Source: Splendidivirga corallicola
Lineage (GTDB): Bacteria > Bacteroidota > Bacteroidia > Cytophagales > Cyclobacteriaceae
DNA: 64,000 nt
Direction of reading: 5' to 3'
NCBI GenBank assembly: GCA_030442035.1
Contig: JAUJEA010000005.1
Span: forward strand, 186,001 to 250,000
Positions 1 to 8,363 of this stretch are shown piece after piece. The notes beneath the pieces were generated by a model. It was not told the origin of the DNA. It saw nothing but the letters and a program-made list of their open reading frames with translations, and searched no databases. A program made the translations under genes and the position numbers. The number at the start of each line of letters is the position of its first letter. Position 1 is the first letter of the stretch.

Positions 1-279
1 AATTAACTTATCACGTTCATCCTCAAAGGATGGTGCAGATTCATTGGTTGCTATTTTATTGATGATCAAGAACAAAATGTAGATAATGATCTTTGCCACA
101 ATTGACACAGGGATTAAGATCAGGATAAAAGATCCCCAAAAACCTGGTTCGTTGATCCTGCTTAAACTTTCCTCCTGGTTTATTTGAAATACATAGAAAG
201 AATAACACCCAAAAATCAGCAGTGAGCTAAGGATGGAAACGATAGCTCTTTTTTCTTGATAGGACATGTTTGTCTCCAT
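1..279 (-). CDS. Small membrane protein, C-terminus beyond window
   Basis: An open frame reads leftward from ATG at 279 to the window edge without a stop (93 codons visible). It begins METNMSYQEKRAIVS and contains two hydrophobic segments, about residues 14-32 and 52-75, separated by a short charged loop, then a polar stretch rich in Glu and Asp. A second Met at 267 could be the real start. The family is not recognised with certainty; the pattern suits a small two-TM or larger inner-membrane protein. The ~230 bases upstream hold AT-rich inverted repeats built on TTTACAT/ATGTAAA (about 350-400), plausible as promoter or operator. Confidence 0.6.
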   Translation of the reverse strand, partial: METNMSYQEKRAIVSILSSLLIFGCYSFYVFQINQEESLSRINEPGFWGSFILILIPVSIVAKIIIYILFLIINKIATNESAPSFEDERDKLI

Positions 280-513
280 TTGTTATTGTCTGTTTATTTT
301 TACTTTAAGTATACTATAACATACACAAAGTTAAATAATATTTACATTATGTAAAAAATATTTTACATATAATTTCATAATGTACATTTATAACCCTGAT
401 TTGAATAAAATATCCGGTGAAGAAATTATTGGCTGTGTTGAAAAGCTTGTATTACCAGCCTAATTTGATGGTGATTGGAATAAAAGTGGGATGTTATTCT
501 TTGTTGTGCTTTG

Positions 514-1482
514 TTAATTTTCCATCGTTATGATTACCTTCCCCTGGACATGCCCTTCCCCAAAATATCGCATGGCTTCGGAAATTTCTCCTATTGGGTA
601 ACATCTGTCGATGATGGATCTTACTTTCTCAGCTTCAAAAAGTGCTTTTATGGCATCCAGGTGCTTATTAGGTTCATGAGCCAGGATGCCTATTTCCTTT
701 TTCCCGAATTTCGATATGATCGGTCCAAGGAACATAGTCTGGACAATGGAATTCCCAGCACCTCCTATCATGACAAAAATCCCATGAGGTTTCAATGCGC
801 GTTTGTAATCAAAAACTGACCGGTTTGCTACAACATCAATGATCAGATCATATTGTTGTCCATTCTTAGCAAAATCTTCCCTTCGATAATCAATAACATG
901 ATCGGCACCGATCGACTGCATCATAGCATGCTTCTCTGCACTATCCACCCCAGTAACTTCTGCTCCCAGCGACTTAGCCATCTGTATGGCAAAGGTACCC
1001 ACTCCGCCGCCTGCCCCATTGATCAGGACCTTTTGTCCTGATTGAACCTGTCCTTTATCCTGAATACTCTGTAGAGCCATAACACCCGCCTGAGGTATGG
1101 CTGCTGCCTCTTCGAATGTCATACTAGCTGGTTTTATCGCTAATGCATTTTCATGAACGCATACATACTCGGCAAAACCGCCCCAACCACATTGGCACAA
1201 ATCTCCAAATACCTCATCGCCTGGTTGAAACCGCTTTACATTTTTACCGACAGCTTCAACGCGTCCGGCTACATCTGCACCTGGTGTTGTATATTTTGGT
1301 TTAAAAAGTCCCCATAAGCGAACGATATATGGCCTGCCTCTTAAAAGATCCCAATCCCATGAATTTACTGATGCCGCATGAACTTTTATCAATACTTCAT
1401 TATCCTCAGGGCTTGGCTTTGGTATCTCTTCTAATTTAAGTACCTCGGGTGAACCATATTTATGATAAACAACTGCTTTCAT
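514..1482 (-). CDS. NAD(P)-dependent medium-chain dehydrogenase/quinone oxidoreductase
   Basis: 322 aa, the usual length for the zinc-independent quinone-reductase branch of the MDR superfamily. An N-terminal GroES-like domain (residues 1-125) carries the conserved stretch GADVAGRVEAVGKNVKRF followed by PGDEVFGDL. The Rossmann domain has the nucleotide-binding motif GAGGGVGTFAIQMAK near residues 155-169. The structural four-cysteine zinc lobe of true alcohol dehydrogenases is absent, so an NADPH-dependent reduction of quinones or enones is likely; the substrate cannot be read from sequence. It stands alone, about 75 bases downstream of the M81 peptidase gene on the same strand. Confidence 0.88.
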   Translation of the reverse strand: MKAVVYHKYGSPEVLKLEEIPKPSPEDNEVLIKVHAASVNSWDWDLLRGRPYIVRLWGLFKPKYTTPGADVAGRVEAVGKNVKRFQPGDEVFGDLCQCGWGGFAEYVCVHENALAIKPASMTFEEAAAIPQAGVMALQSIQDKGQVQSGQKVLINGAGGGVGTFAIQMAKSLGAEVTGVDSAEKHAMMQSIGADHVIDYRREDFAKNGQQYDLIIDVVANRSVFDYKRALKPHGIFVMIGGAGNSIVQTMFLGPIISKFGKKEIGILAHEPNKHLDAIKALFEAEKVRSIIDRCYPIGEISEAMRYFGEGHVQGKVIITMEN

Positions 1483-1557
1483 TCAGGTATTCTTGATTGT
1501 GATATTGGTGATTGCAATAGTTGGTCTTCTTTACTTGTTCAGGTGTTTACCGGTTTC

Positions 1558-3135
1558 TTATTTTATGTCATGGGACAATGGCACCAATCTGGCTTTAAGG
1601 TCCGGGCCTTCCATGTCTTTGTCTAAGGGAAACATAGGTCTATTGATTCTTTTATAGCCTAATCGCTCCAGGTCTTGATCTACGCCACCAGGTGTCAATG
1701 CCATGATCCAGTCGGCCCGCATGTCATAAAGTTCCGGGACTAAATAACCAATTTTCACCACTACTATATCTGTTTTCCGGGGGTCCAGTCCTAATCTGGT
1801 AAAATCGATTTCTTTGTGATAGGGTTTACGCTTTTTAGTTACGATCACATGAACACTTCCGATCTTCACAACCACCTCAGTTTCGGCATGTCGATCTCCA
1901 TGCTCAATCGCCTCAATGGTTCCTGACAATTTGAGTGGTGGAGCAAAACGGTCATCAATAGCCGCTCCGGCATATTCCTCCACCTTTCCTCCTACTCCTG
2001 CTTCAACAGCCTTTGCTACAAACTCCGGCCCGGGAATAGAGGCATAAATAAGAGAAGGTCCATTTTCAGATTTAAATTCCGGACGCGCAAGAATTTCTCT
2101 CAGAGTCCAGGTGACATCGCCAGCTCCGCCTGCTGTAGGATTGTCCCCCATGTCACTGATCATAAAGGGGTGCTTTTCGCTGGCAATTGCTTTATCAAGG
2201 CTCTCATCAAGAGAAGCTGTGGGGGCCACAAAGACAAAATCCGACCTAACTTCCCAAAAGCTGTTGGCCAGTTCCTCAGCAGTGCCGGTTACTTTCTCTT
2301 TGTCATCGCCTGTAACCATCACTACCGCATGATTGCGTGGTTCATCTGCCCATGCATAACCAACCCAGATGGCAGCATCAAGAATGCCTTTTTGTAAGGA
2401 AGCAGGGGCAACCTTGGCGTATAAACTCTTTGCCGGTTCAATTCTTGTGCTGGTCTTTTCTCCAGGCAATAATATCGGCACCGGGATCCATGCCTTATAG
2501 GCTGGTTTCCCTTTACCACTTTCTATTCTCGACAGCAGATTATCTACTGCTCGTTTTTTTGATTCCAAAGCATCCTCATGAGGGGCCATTCTGTAACAGG
2601 TGATCAGGTCGGTATTTTCTGCCAGTCGCCATGAAACATTGCCATGTAAGTCCATTGAAGTAGAAATAATGGTTTCTGTTCCAACTACCTCACGAATTCT
2701 GACAATGAAATCACCTTCAGGATCGTCAAGCCCCACAACACTCATTGCCCCGTGAATATCAAAAAAAAGTCCATCGTATGGCCCGTTCTTTTTGAGCATA
2801 TCCAATGTTTTTGTTACCAATGATTCGTAAGTCTCTCTGGTAACAATACCACCTGGTAATGCATGACCTCTTAATGTCGGGATCCAATCTGCTCGCTTGC
2901 GATTCAGTGAATCAGAGGACAAAAACGGATAATAGGTAAAAATATCATTTCCGGTTCTTGCATGAAAAGCTTCTTCATGAGTGAGTGCCGGTGAAAACGT
3001 ACTTGATTCAATAGCTAATCCTGCAATGGCAATACGCGGAAGTTTTTCTTCACCTTCCTGCTTGTTTGCAGATTGATTGGATTCACAGGCTAGCGTTAGC
3101 CATACAAAAACTAAACCTATAAGTATTTTTTTCAT
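1558..3135 (-). CDS. M81 family (MlrC-like) metallopeptidase, lipoprotein
   Basis: 525 aa with a lipoprotein signal (lipobox LTLAC, Cys17), so probably membrane-anchored in the periplasm or outer membrane. The body matches the microcystinase-C family (DUF1485 plus MlrC C-terminal domain). The residues expected for zinc binding and catalysis are all visible: Glu43 in the IESSTFSP motif, His128 in DIHGAM, Asp162 and His164 in MDLHGN, His186 in MAPHED. Family members cleave linear peptides, such as opened microcystin fragments in sphingomonads; the substrate here is unknown. The lipoprotein form is typical of Bacteroidota homologues. Confidence 0.9.
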   Translation of the reverse strand: MKKILIGLVFVWLTLACESNQSANKQEGEEKLPRIAIAGLAIESSTFSPALTHEEAFHARTGNDIFTYYPFLSSDSLNRKRADWIPTLRGHALPGGIVTRETYESLVTKTLDMLKKNGPYDGLFFDIHGAMSVVGLDDPEGDFIVRIREVVGTETIISTSMDLHGNVSWRLAENTDLITCYRMAPHEDALESKKRAVDNLLSRIESGKGKPAYKAWIPVPILLPGEKTSTRIEPAKSLYAKVAPASLQKGILDAAIWVGYAWADEPRNHAVVMVTGDDKEKVTGTAEELANSFWEVRSDFVFVAPTASLDESLDKAIASEKHPFMISDMGDNPTAGGAGDVTWTLREILARPEFKSENGPSLIYASIPGPEFVAKAVEAGVGGKVEEYAGAAIDDRFAPPLKLSGTIEAIEHGDRHAETEVVVKIGSVHVIVTKKRKPYHKEIDFTRLGLDPRKTDIVVVKIGYLVPELYDMRADWIMALTPGGVDQDLERLGYKRINRPMFPLDKDMEGPDLKARLVPLSHDIK

Positions 3136-3291
3136 ATTAGTTGATTCATTTATATCTCGGGCAATTTAACTTTTGTGCCTAATGTCCAACATGCAAAGGC
3201 ATATGTCAGATAATGTAACCGAATGAAGTTAACAAATACCTATCTAAATCTTCAACTTACTCATCCACTTTAGTGATTATTTCTAGGAATT

Positions 3292-3570
3292 TTATTTTTC
3301 TTTTTTTATTCCCAGCATTCGTAAGATCTTATGTATCGAAGCCATGATTTTTTTCAGGTCTCCCGCGATTGAATCTTTTTCAAACTGACTGATGGATGAG
3401 GTGATTTGTTTTATATCCCTGGTTATGGCGTCCTTTTCGAACTGACTCATTTTACCTTTTAATTCATTTATTAGTCCTGACATTTCAAGATTGATTTTTT
3501 TTGTACGAGAAGAATTTCTCCATATTTCTTTTAGTTCTTGCCATTCTTCATTTAGTTCTTGTTCAAACAT
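3292..3570 (-). CDS. Small charged coiled-coil protein downstream of sigma factor
   Basis: 92 aa, not recognised. It begins one base after the stop of the sigma factor gene, so both are almost certainly co-transcribed and perhaps functionally linked, as with an anti-sigma factor. There is no membrane segment. The protein is helical and charged and contains a tandem 19-residue duplication, starting SQFEKDAITRD and then SQFEKDSIAGD, with 12 of 19 positions identical, suggesting a small coiled coil. It could be the reduced soluble remnant of an anti-sigma protein or an unrelated partner. Confidence 0.6.
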   Translation of the reverse strand: MFEQELNEEWQELKEIWRNSSRTKKINLEMSGLINELKGKMSQFEKDAITRDIKQITSSISQFEKDSIAGDLKKIMASIHKILRMLGIKKEK

Positions 3571-3571
3571 C

Positions 3572-4078
3572 TTATTTTAATTTAGGTGTTATACAATCCA
3601 ATAAAATCTTTCTTATTCTTTTCATTTTTACCGCTATATGGTTTTCACTTAAACCAGTGATCGCAGCAATTTCTTTGTAAGGAAGCTCTTCCAGGTAAAG
3701 AATGATGATTGATTTATCAATTTCATTCAACTTTAAAATACAATCCTGAAGGGCCTGATATTTATCCTGTTGATCTTCGTCCCGGGGGACATCGACCGGT
3801 ACAAATTTGATGGATTCCAATCGATCCATCTTATGGTTATTTTTTTCAAGCTTCAATTTCGCACTATAGCAAACGTTCAGGCCAATTTTATAGATCCAGG
3901 TGCTAATGCTGGATTTATTTTTGAAAGTTGGAAAGGACTTCCAGATTTGAAAAACCACCTCCTGGAACAGATCTTCAGGTTCTATTGGGGCTACCGCATA
4001 TATCCGGCAAATTCTAAAGATCCGGTCCTTATTGTCTTCCAGTATTTCAGTAAATGTTTGCTCCGATGGGCTTTGCAT
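3572..4078 (-). CDS. RNA polymerase sigma factor, sigma-70 (ECF) family
   Basis: 168 aa, normal ECF length. Region 2 spans about residues 10-75, with EDLFQEVVFQIWKSFPTFK and STWIYKIGLNVCYS typical of the -10 recognition helix. Region 4 (about 105-160) has ILYLEELPYKEIAAITGLSE followed by a recognition helix, giving -35 binding. It would redirect RNA polymerase to a small stress or surface regulon. The gene is followed directly by the 92-aa protein at 3292. A classic membrane anti-sigma gene is not adjacent, which is unusual. Confidence 0.9.
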   Translation of the reverse strand: MQSPSEQTFTEILEDNKDRIFRICRIYAVAPIEPEDLFQEVVFQIWKSFPTFKNKSSISTWIYKIGLNVCYSAKLKLEKNNHKMDRLESIKFVPVDVPRDEDQQDKYQALQDCILKLNEIDKSIIILYLEELPYKEIAAITGLSENHIAVKMKRIRKILLDCITPKLK

Positions 4079-4266
4079 CTTTTATTTTTTGGTCTTCATT
4101 AATATTAGTAAGAAGATTCAGAAAAATATGACAAGAAAAATGATTTTTATTTAGTCAGGTTTCTTGTTCGGGATAAATACTTTCAATTTTTTCAAAGGTT
4201 ATTGGTTTTGAAAAGACGCCAACTTTCCAGGGAAGACGATGATGGTTAATTGATTTTAACTGTTGA

Positions 4267-4689
4267 TTATTCTATTTTTTTCTTTTCAAGAAACCCAAAG
4301 GTTTGAAAAAATACGAGCATCATCCCTAAGCCCAAAATAGATGCTATGAGGTCATTGGGGTCATAAACATTATTACCTCCAATGTTATGATATTTTAATT
4401 CCTGGGAAATCACGTAGATCGAAGCAATGCCTGTTGAGAACAAGTAGATATGGAAGTCTGAAATTTTCTTTCCAGACCATCTTAGTATCCGGAAAGATAA
4501 TCCGGTTATCACGGTAGTTCCCATAATTGCTTCTATGAAATTGGGAATTGAATATACTATCACCTGGAAAAAGTAGGGAAGCTCATTCTTCAATACCCAG
4601 GGTCTGAGATATAATTTGTTAAGTACAAAAACAAGGAAAGCCAGACCGAACAAGTATCTCACATATTTTTTAATTCGAATCTCTGCCAT
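4267..4689 (-). CDS. Four-TM hypothetical membrane protein
   Basis: 140 aa with four predicted membrane segments, about residues 10-27, 40-67, 78-97 and 114-133, and short polar loops. A conserved-looking NVYDPNDLIASILGLG stretch precedes the last helix, which ends in a lysine/glutamate tail. Not assigned to a family with confidence; the arrangement vaguely recalls VanZ-like proteins, but the diagnostic residues are not seen. It stands alone between the sigma factor and the VOC protein, with no overlap to either. Confidence 0.65.
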   Translation of the reverse strand: MAEIRIKKYVRYLFGLAFLVFVLNKLYLRPWVLKNELPYFFQVIVYSIPNFIEAIMGTTVITGLSFRILRWSGKKISDFHIYLFSTGIASIYVISQELKYHNIGGNNVYDPNDLIASILGLGMMLVFFQTFGFLEKKKIE

Positions 4690-4841
4690 TGAAGCACGAA
4701 ATTATTCAATATCGATCGAAATGTCCGGTCTATCTATGTATTTTGTTATTTATTTTGAATTGTGTTGTTTCATTATCCGGGCAATAGCATTCTGATGATA
4801 ATTTTTATTACCCTAAGATTTAATTTATTCAACATCAATTG

Positions 4842-5267
4842 TTATTTAGTTGTTTCACCACCCATTTGGGTAAAAACACTGTCAATAGGTTCCCACAACT
4901 CAATTTTGGTTCCTTCGGGGTCCATGATATGCACAAACTTGCCATATTCATATTCCTGGATTTCGTCCACCACAGTTACCCCATTTGCCTTGAGTGTTTT
5001 TACCAATTCCTCGATATGCTGCACCCGGTAATTAATCATAAACTGTTTTTTTGAAGGATCAAAGTAATCTGTGTCTTCTTCAAACGGTCCCCATCTCAGG
5101 TAATTAATTTCATCAGGCCTGTTTGCGTTTCTAAACTCAAAAGGAGAACCATAATCGTCTATGGCAAGGCCTAAGTTTTTGCCATACCAATCTTTGATTT
5201 CTTTAGGGTTTTTTGATCGGAAGAAAATTCCTCCGATACCAGTAACTTTTGGTGTTTTATCACTCAT
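4842..5267 (-). CDS. VOC (glyoxalase/bleomycin-resistance) family protein
   Basis: 141 aa from the Met of MSDKTPKVTGIGG; the frame extends 15 codons upstream, but that part is unlike the family. The pattern is typical of a single VOC module: GIGGIFFRSKNPKEIKDWYGKNLG at the start, then a second beta-alpha-beta unit ending in HIMDPEGTKIELWEP, which supplies the Glu metal ligand. Such proteins bind a divalent metal and act as lyases, isomerases or dioxygenases; substrate unknown. A palindromic repeat starts 55 bases upstream. Confidence 0.85.
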   Translation of the reverse strand: MSDKTPKVTGIGGIFFRSKNPKEIKDWYGKNLGLAIDDYGSPFEFRNANRPDEINYLRWGPFEEDTDYFDPSKKQFMINYRVQHIEELVKTLKANGVTVVDEIQEYEYGKFVHIMDPEGTKIELWEPIDSVFTQMGGETTK

Positions 5268-5775
5268 AACTTTTTTTGATTTGGTGTACTGTTTTATAGT
5301 ATTGATTAGCATTTGTATTCCAATGTCATTTAGTTAAGGAAACGTTTTAAAAGCTTTCAGGTCTCGGGTATCAGATTTCAGCCTAAATAATTTTTTTAAT
5401 GTGCCAAAAAATTAGCTGACGTCTAAGACCTGATGCCTGAAGGCTTATCTTAATGGCATTAATTTGTATTCATTGAACTATCACCTCCTCTAATAAAGGG
5501 ATCGGCAGTAAAATAGTTAGCCCGGGTTTTCATTTTCCTTAAGTTAATTAAAATGAATTTTCTCACCACCCTTCCTGTAAACTTAGATAGGCCAAATCAA
5601 CAAAAACCATTGCTACCGGCACTCATACTAAAGTATGAGTTTTACATTTTAATTAAATATTCAGGAAGTAAACATTCTGTTAATGCATTCCAAAGGACAA
5701 TTAGAGGTGAAAAAAGATATGCATTGTGAGTACCTGCTGAAACTTTTTTCCTTAAAACTATCCTTGACCTTTTGG
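5268..5775. other. Intergenic region with repeat copy and short hairpin
   Basis: No gene seen. It holds one copy of the ~140-bp palindromic element (5322-5460) and a 20-base perfect-arm hairpin at 5621-5640 (ACTCATACT/AGTATGAGT, 2-base loop), followed by TTTACATTTT on the plus strand. No plus-strand gene ends just before it, so I do not call it a terminator. The 17-mer at 5679-5695 (GTTAATGCATTCCAAAG) recurs exactly at 53217-53233, which may be chance. Confidence 0.5.
5322..5460. repeat. ~140-bp palindromic intergenic element, copy 1
   Basis: An imperfect inverted repeat. The left arm starts AATGTCATTTAGTTAAGG and runs through AAGCTTTCAGGTCTCGGGTA; the right arm ends GCCTGAAGGCTTATCTTAATGG. 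The inner 25-base arms (5351-5375 and 5422-5446) pair with about six mismatches around a centre rich in A and T. The same sequence, reversed, is found at 28811-28950. No open reading frame lies inside, which suits a MITE/REP-like non-autonomous element. Confidence 0.8.
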
Positions 5776-6615
5776 TTATAACAAGTTCTCAATTTGTTCC
5801 AGCTGCTGTTGCGTAATGTATTTGTTTATCGACTGATGTATAGCCTGTTGTCTTACCTCTTGTTGGGTTTCGATGCGTCCGATCAAGTTTGTTAAATATC
5901 CAACTTTGCTTTTCAAGCGGGTTTGATTAGTGAAATAATTTAACGATGCAAGTAGTATGATGTAGTCATGCCATTTCCCTATTTGTTTTTCAATTGATTT
6001 AAAGTTGTTCCGAAGTTCCTCCAATCTCAATGTAGCATCCAACTCATTCATGATCGTGAGTATTTCTATTACAGCTTTCAAGCGAATTCTGATCTTGTGA
6101 AGTTTACGATTGTCTGGTAAATGATCTTTGAGGACATATACATTTCTGACCTCTTTGAGGATATAGGTAACAGATTCCCTTATGACAATTTCAACTGAAA
6201 GTTCTTTCATTGCTTGAAGCAACTTATTATTCAGCATTTCCAATCTTTTAAAATCAAATGCCTGCATTGATGTAAGTAGCTTCTCGTTGGCGTGTTTTTG
6301 GATCGTTCTCAAATTTTCTGCAAAGGACACTAAATAACGTGCCTTGGATCTTTCAATTATGCTAAGGCTTACTTGTGCATCCCGTACCTTCCCAGCCTCA
6401 TCGAACAATTTTGAAAACAAAGCAAAACATTCTTTTTTCTTCAGCGTACCACGCGTTGCCAATTCCATTAGAGCGTACATGGCCCGTAGCTTTTTAATGG
6501 TTACCCTTAACTGGTGAATATCTTCAATTTCTTGTCCTTCTAGCGTTCTTTTGAAGTATAAATGAAAGGAGGCCAGTTTATCAAGATAGTGTTGTATTAA
6601 GTGGTTTTTTCTCAT
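5776..6615 (-). CDS. CHAD domain-containing protein
   Basis: 279 aa composed almost entirely of a CHAD domain, an all-helical fold with conserved histidines and basic residues that binds inorganic polyphosphate. Visible hallmarks are the N-terminal EDIHQLRVTIKKLRAMYALME motif (the family's IHQLRV.IRRLR signature) and LHKIRIRLKAVIE in the second half. Many CHAD proteins accompany CYTH triphosphatases or polyphosphate kinases; none is next to this gene. A cytosolic polyphosphate-granule role is possible but not shown. Confidence 0.85.
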   Translation of the reverse strand: MRKNHLIQHYLDKLASFHLYFKRTLEGQEIEDIHQLRVTIKKLRAMYALMELATRGTLKKKECFALFSKLFDEAGKVRDAQVSLSIIERSKARYLVSFAENLRTIQKHANEKLLTSMQAFDFKRLEMLNNKLLQAMKELSVEIVIRESVTYILKEVRNVYVLKDHLPDNRKLHKIRIRLKAVIEILTIMNELDATLRLEELRNNFKSIEKQIGKWHDYIILLASLNYFTNQTRLKSKVGYLTNLIGRIETQQEVRQQAIHQSINKYITQQQLEQIENLL

Positions 6616-6759
6616 TTATGCAATTGCACAACAGCCCAAATAAGGCCTGTGCTTCTGACCCTTTTACTATCTTCTAATCTAGTCGATTTGCAGCTTAATT
6701 CAAATGAGCATTTAAAGACTGGAACCATCGCATTTGATATCTGATCACTGGTTTCGTGT

Positions 6760-7383
6760 TTATGAAATCTTCTTTGCCACAATAAAACATTCCGGTAAAC
6801 CGGAAATTTTTTTGGACTCTACGATTTTAAAATTTCCATTTGTTACCATACCTTCTAATGCAGTGGTTTTATAGAAATTCATGGTCGGCACCATTCCAAG
6901 TTTAGTGAGCAGGAACATAGCTAATTTCAAGAATGTCATTCTCTCTCCAAGGCAAACTGTTGCCGAGATGAATAGCCCCTCCGGTTTTAGCAGGTTGTTA
7001 ATCCGCTGCATAATTTGCTGTTTATCTTCTATAAAGTGCAGCACATTAAAAGCTAAAATCACATCAAATGATTTTTCATTAAATCTTTTATTAAGTATGG
7101 TCGATTGAGTAAAATCTATATTCTCAATTTTTCGCTGCTCCACTTTTTTCTTAGCCACCTCGATCATTCCAAAGGATATGTCAATAGCTTGGATTTCCTT
7201 CACATGATAGGCGATTTCACTGGTTATTGTTCCCGAACCGCATCCAAAATCCAATATAACATCATCAGGCTTCAGGTATTTTATGGCACTTTCAATTGTC
7301 TTCAAAGAAGTTGGACTAAGCTTTATAGTTGGTTTATCAGATTGTTTGGATACTCTGTCCCAGAATTTTTCAGCTTTAACCAT
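6760..7383 (-). CDS. Class I SAM-dependent methyltransferase
   Basis: 207 aa. Motif I VILDFGCGSGTITSEIA at about residues 41-57 binds S-adenosylmethionine; an acidic residue closing strand 2 (QAIDISFGMIEVAKK) and the motif IV region FDVILAFNVLHFIEDK follow. A C-terminal hydrophobic helix bears TVCLGERMTFLKLAMFLLTK. The substrate cannot be deduced; the overall plan resembles small-molecule methyltransferases of the Methyltransf_11/25 groups. It is monocistronic. Confidence 0.85.
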   Translation of the reverse strand: MVKAEKFWDRVSKQSDKPTIKLSPTSLKTIESAIKYLKPDDVILDFGCGSGTITSEIAYHVKEIQAIDISFGMIEVAKKKVEQRKIENIDFTQSTILNKRFNEKSFDVILAFNVLHFIEDKQQIMQRINNLLKPEGLFISATVCLGERMTFLKLAMFLLTKLGMVPTMNFYKTTALEGMVTNGNFKIVESKKISGLPECFIVAKKIS

Positions 7384-7605
7384 TCCTCGATTTCCTTTAT
7401 TTTGGTATTCTCTTGAATTAAAAATAACAATCTTTGCAACTGATAACGATCAAATAAAAGTATCTTTTTTGGTCTGATCCAAATTCAATGTTGAAGTTTA
7501 TTCCAAACAAATTCGTTAGGATCATATAACCAATAAAAATCCAAACCGTCAATCTGAACTTGCTTTTTCAGTAATTTAGTGCTGGGATTTAGAATTATCT
7601 ATCGA

Positions 7606-8358
7606 TTAGCCACCTATGCGCTTCATTTGATCAAGGAATTCCTCTTTTTTCTTAAGGGAAATGTTCACAACGGAATCATCTTTCATGACGATATAACCAC
7701 CATCCGCCTTGATATATTTTTTGACTTCACTCAAATTAATAAGGTAGGAATGGTGCACCCGCATAAAATTGTGTTCAGCCAATAGATTCTCATATTCCTT
7801 TAGATGTTTACTAACCAGCAATGTTTTGGAAGCCTTTAGATGAAAATTAGTGTAAGAACCATTCGCTTCGCAATACAAGATTTCCGTGACCGGAATAAAT
7901 TCGAATCCCTCGCTGGTGGACAGTGTAATTGTCTGCTCCTGTCGGTTCTTAACCTGCATATTGTTTAGCAGAATTTCTAATTTTTTATTGCGTAAGGAAT
8001 GCTTCTTCTGCTGTACTTTGGCTATGGCTATTTGTAATTCCTCCACATCAATAGGTTTCAGTAAATAATCGATGGCACTGAATTTAATAGCTTTAAGCGC
8101 ATAGTGCTCAAAGGCAGTAGTAAAAACAACTTCAAAATTTAAATATTGTAACTTCTCCAGCAGGTCGAATCCTGTACCACCAGGCATTTCAATATCCAGG
8201 AAAACCAAATCCGGTTGATGTGTCTGAATGACGTGAATACCTTCCTGTATAGAGGCCGCCAAAGCTATGATCTCTACCTGCTCGCAATAATCATTAACTA
8301 AATTTTTCAACGTTTCCCTACTGTGCAGTTCATCTTCAACGATGACAACCTTTAGCAT
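7606..8358 (-). CDS. LytTR-family response regulator
   Basis: 250 aa. The receiver domain (residues 1-120) has the acidic pair at Glu8-Asp9, phospho-acceptor Asp55 in LVFLDIEMPGGTGF, and the switch lysine in YLLKPID. The C-terminal LytTR DNA-binding domain (about 145-245) ends with the typical HHSYLINLSEVKKYIKADGG block. It begins six bases after the TPR histidine kinase gene and is clearly its partner. LytTR regulators bind direct repeats upstream of target promoters; none is assigned here. Confidence 0.93.
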   Translation of the reverse strand: MLKVVIVEDELHSRETLKNLVNDYCEQVEIIALAASIQEGIHVIQTHQPDLVFLDIEMPGGTGFDLLEKLQYLNFEVVFTTAFEHYALKAIKFSAIDYLLKPIDVEELQIAIAKVQQKKHSLRNKKLEILLNNMQVKNRQEQTITLSTSEGFEFIPVTEILYCEANGSYTNFHLKASKTLLVSKHLKEYENLLAEHNFMRVHHSYLINLSEVKKYIKADGGYIVMKDDSVVNISLKKKEEFLDQMKRIGG

Positions 8359-8363
8359 ATCTA

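Noticed and set aside
5621-5640. Hairpin ACTCATACT/AGTATGAGT as a terminator
   Set aside because: The T-run is on the plus strand, but no plus-strand gene lies upstream; for the minus-strand gene at 5776 there is no U-tract.
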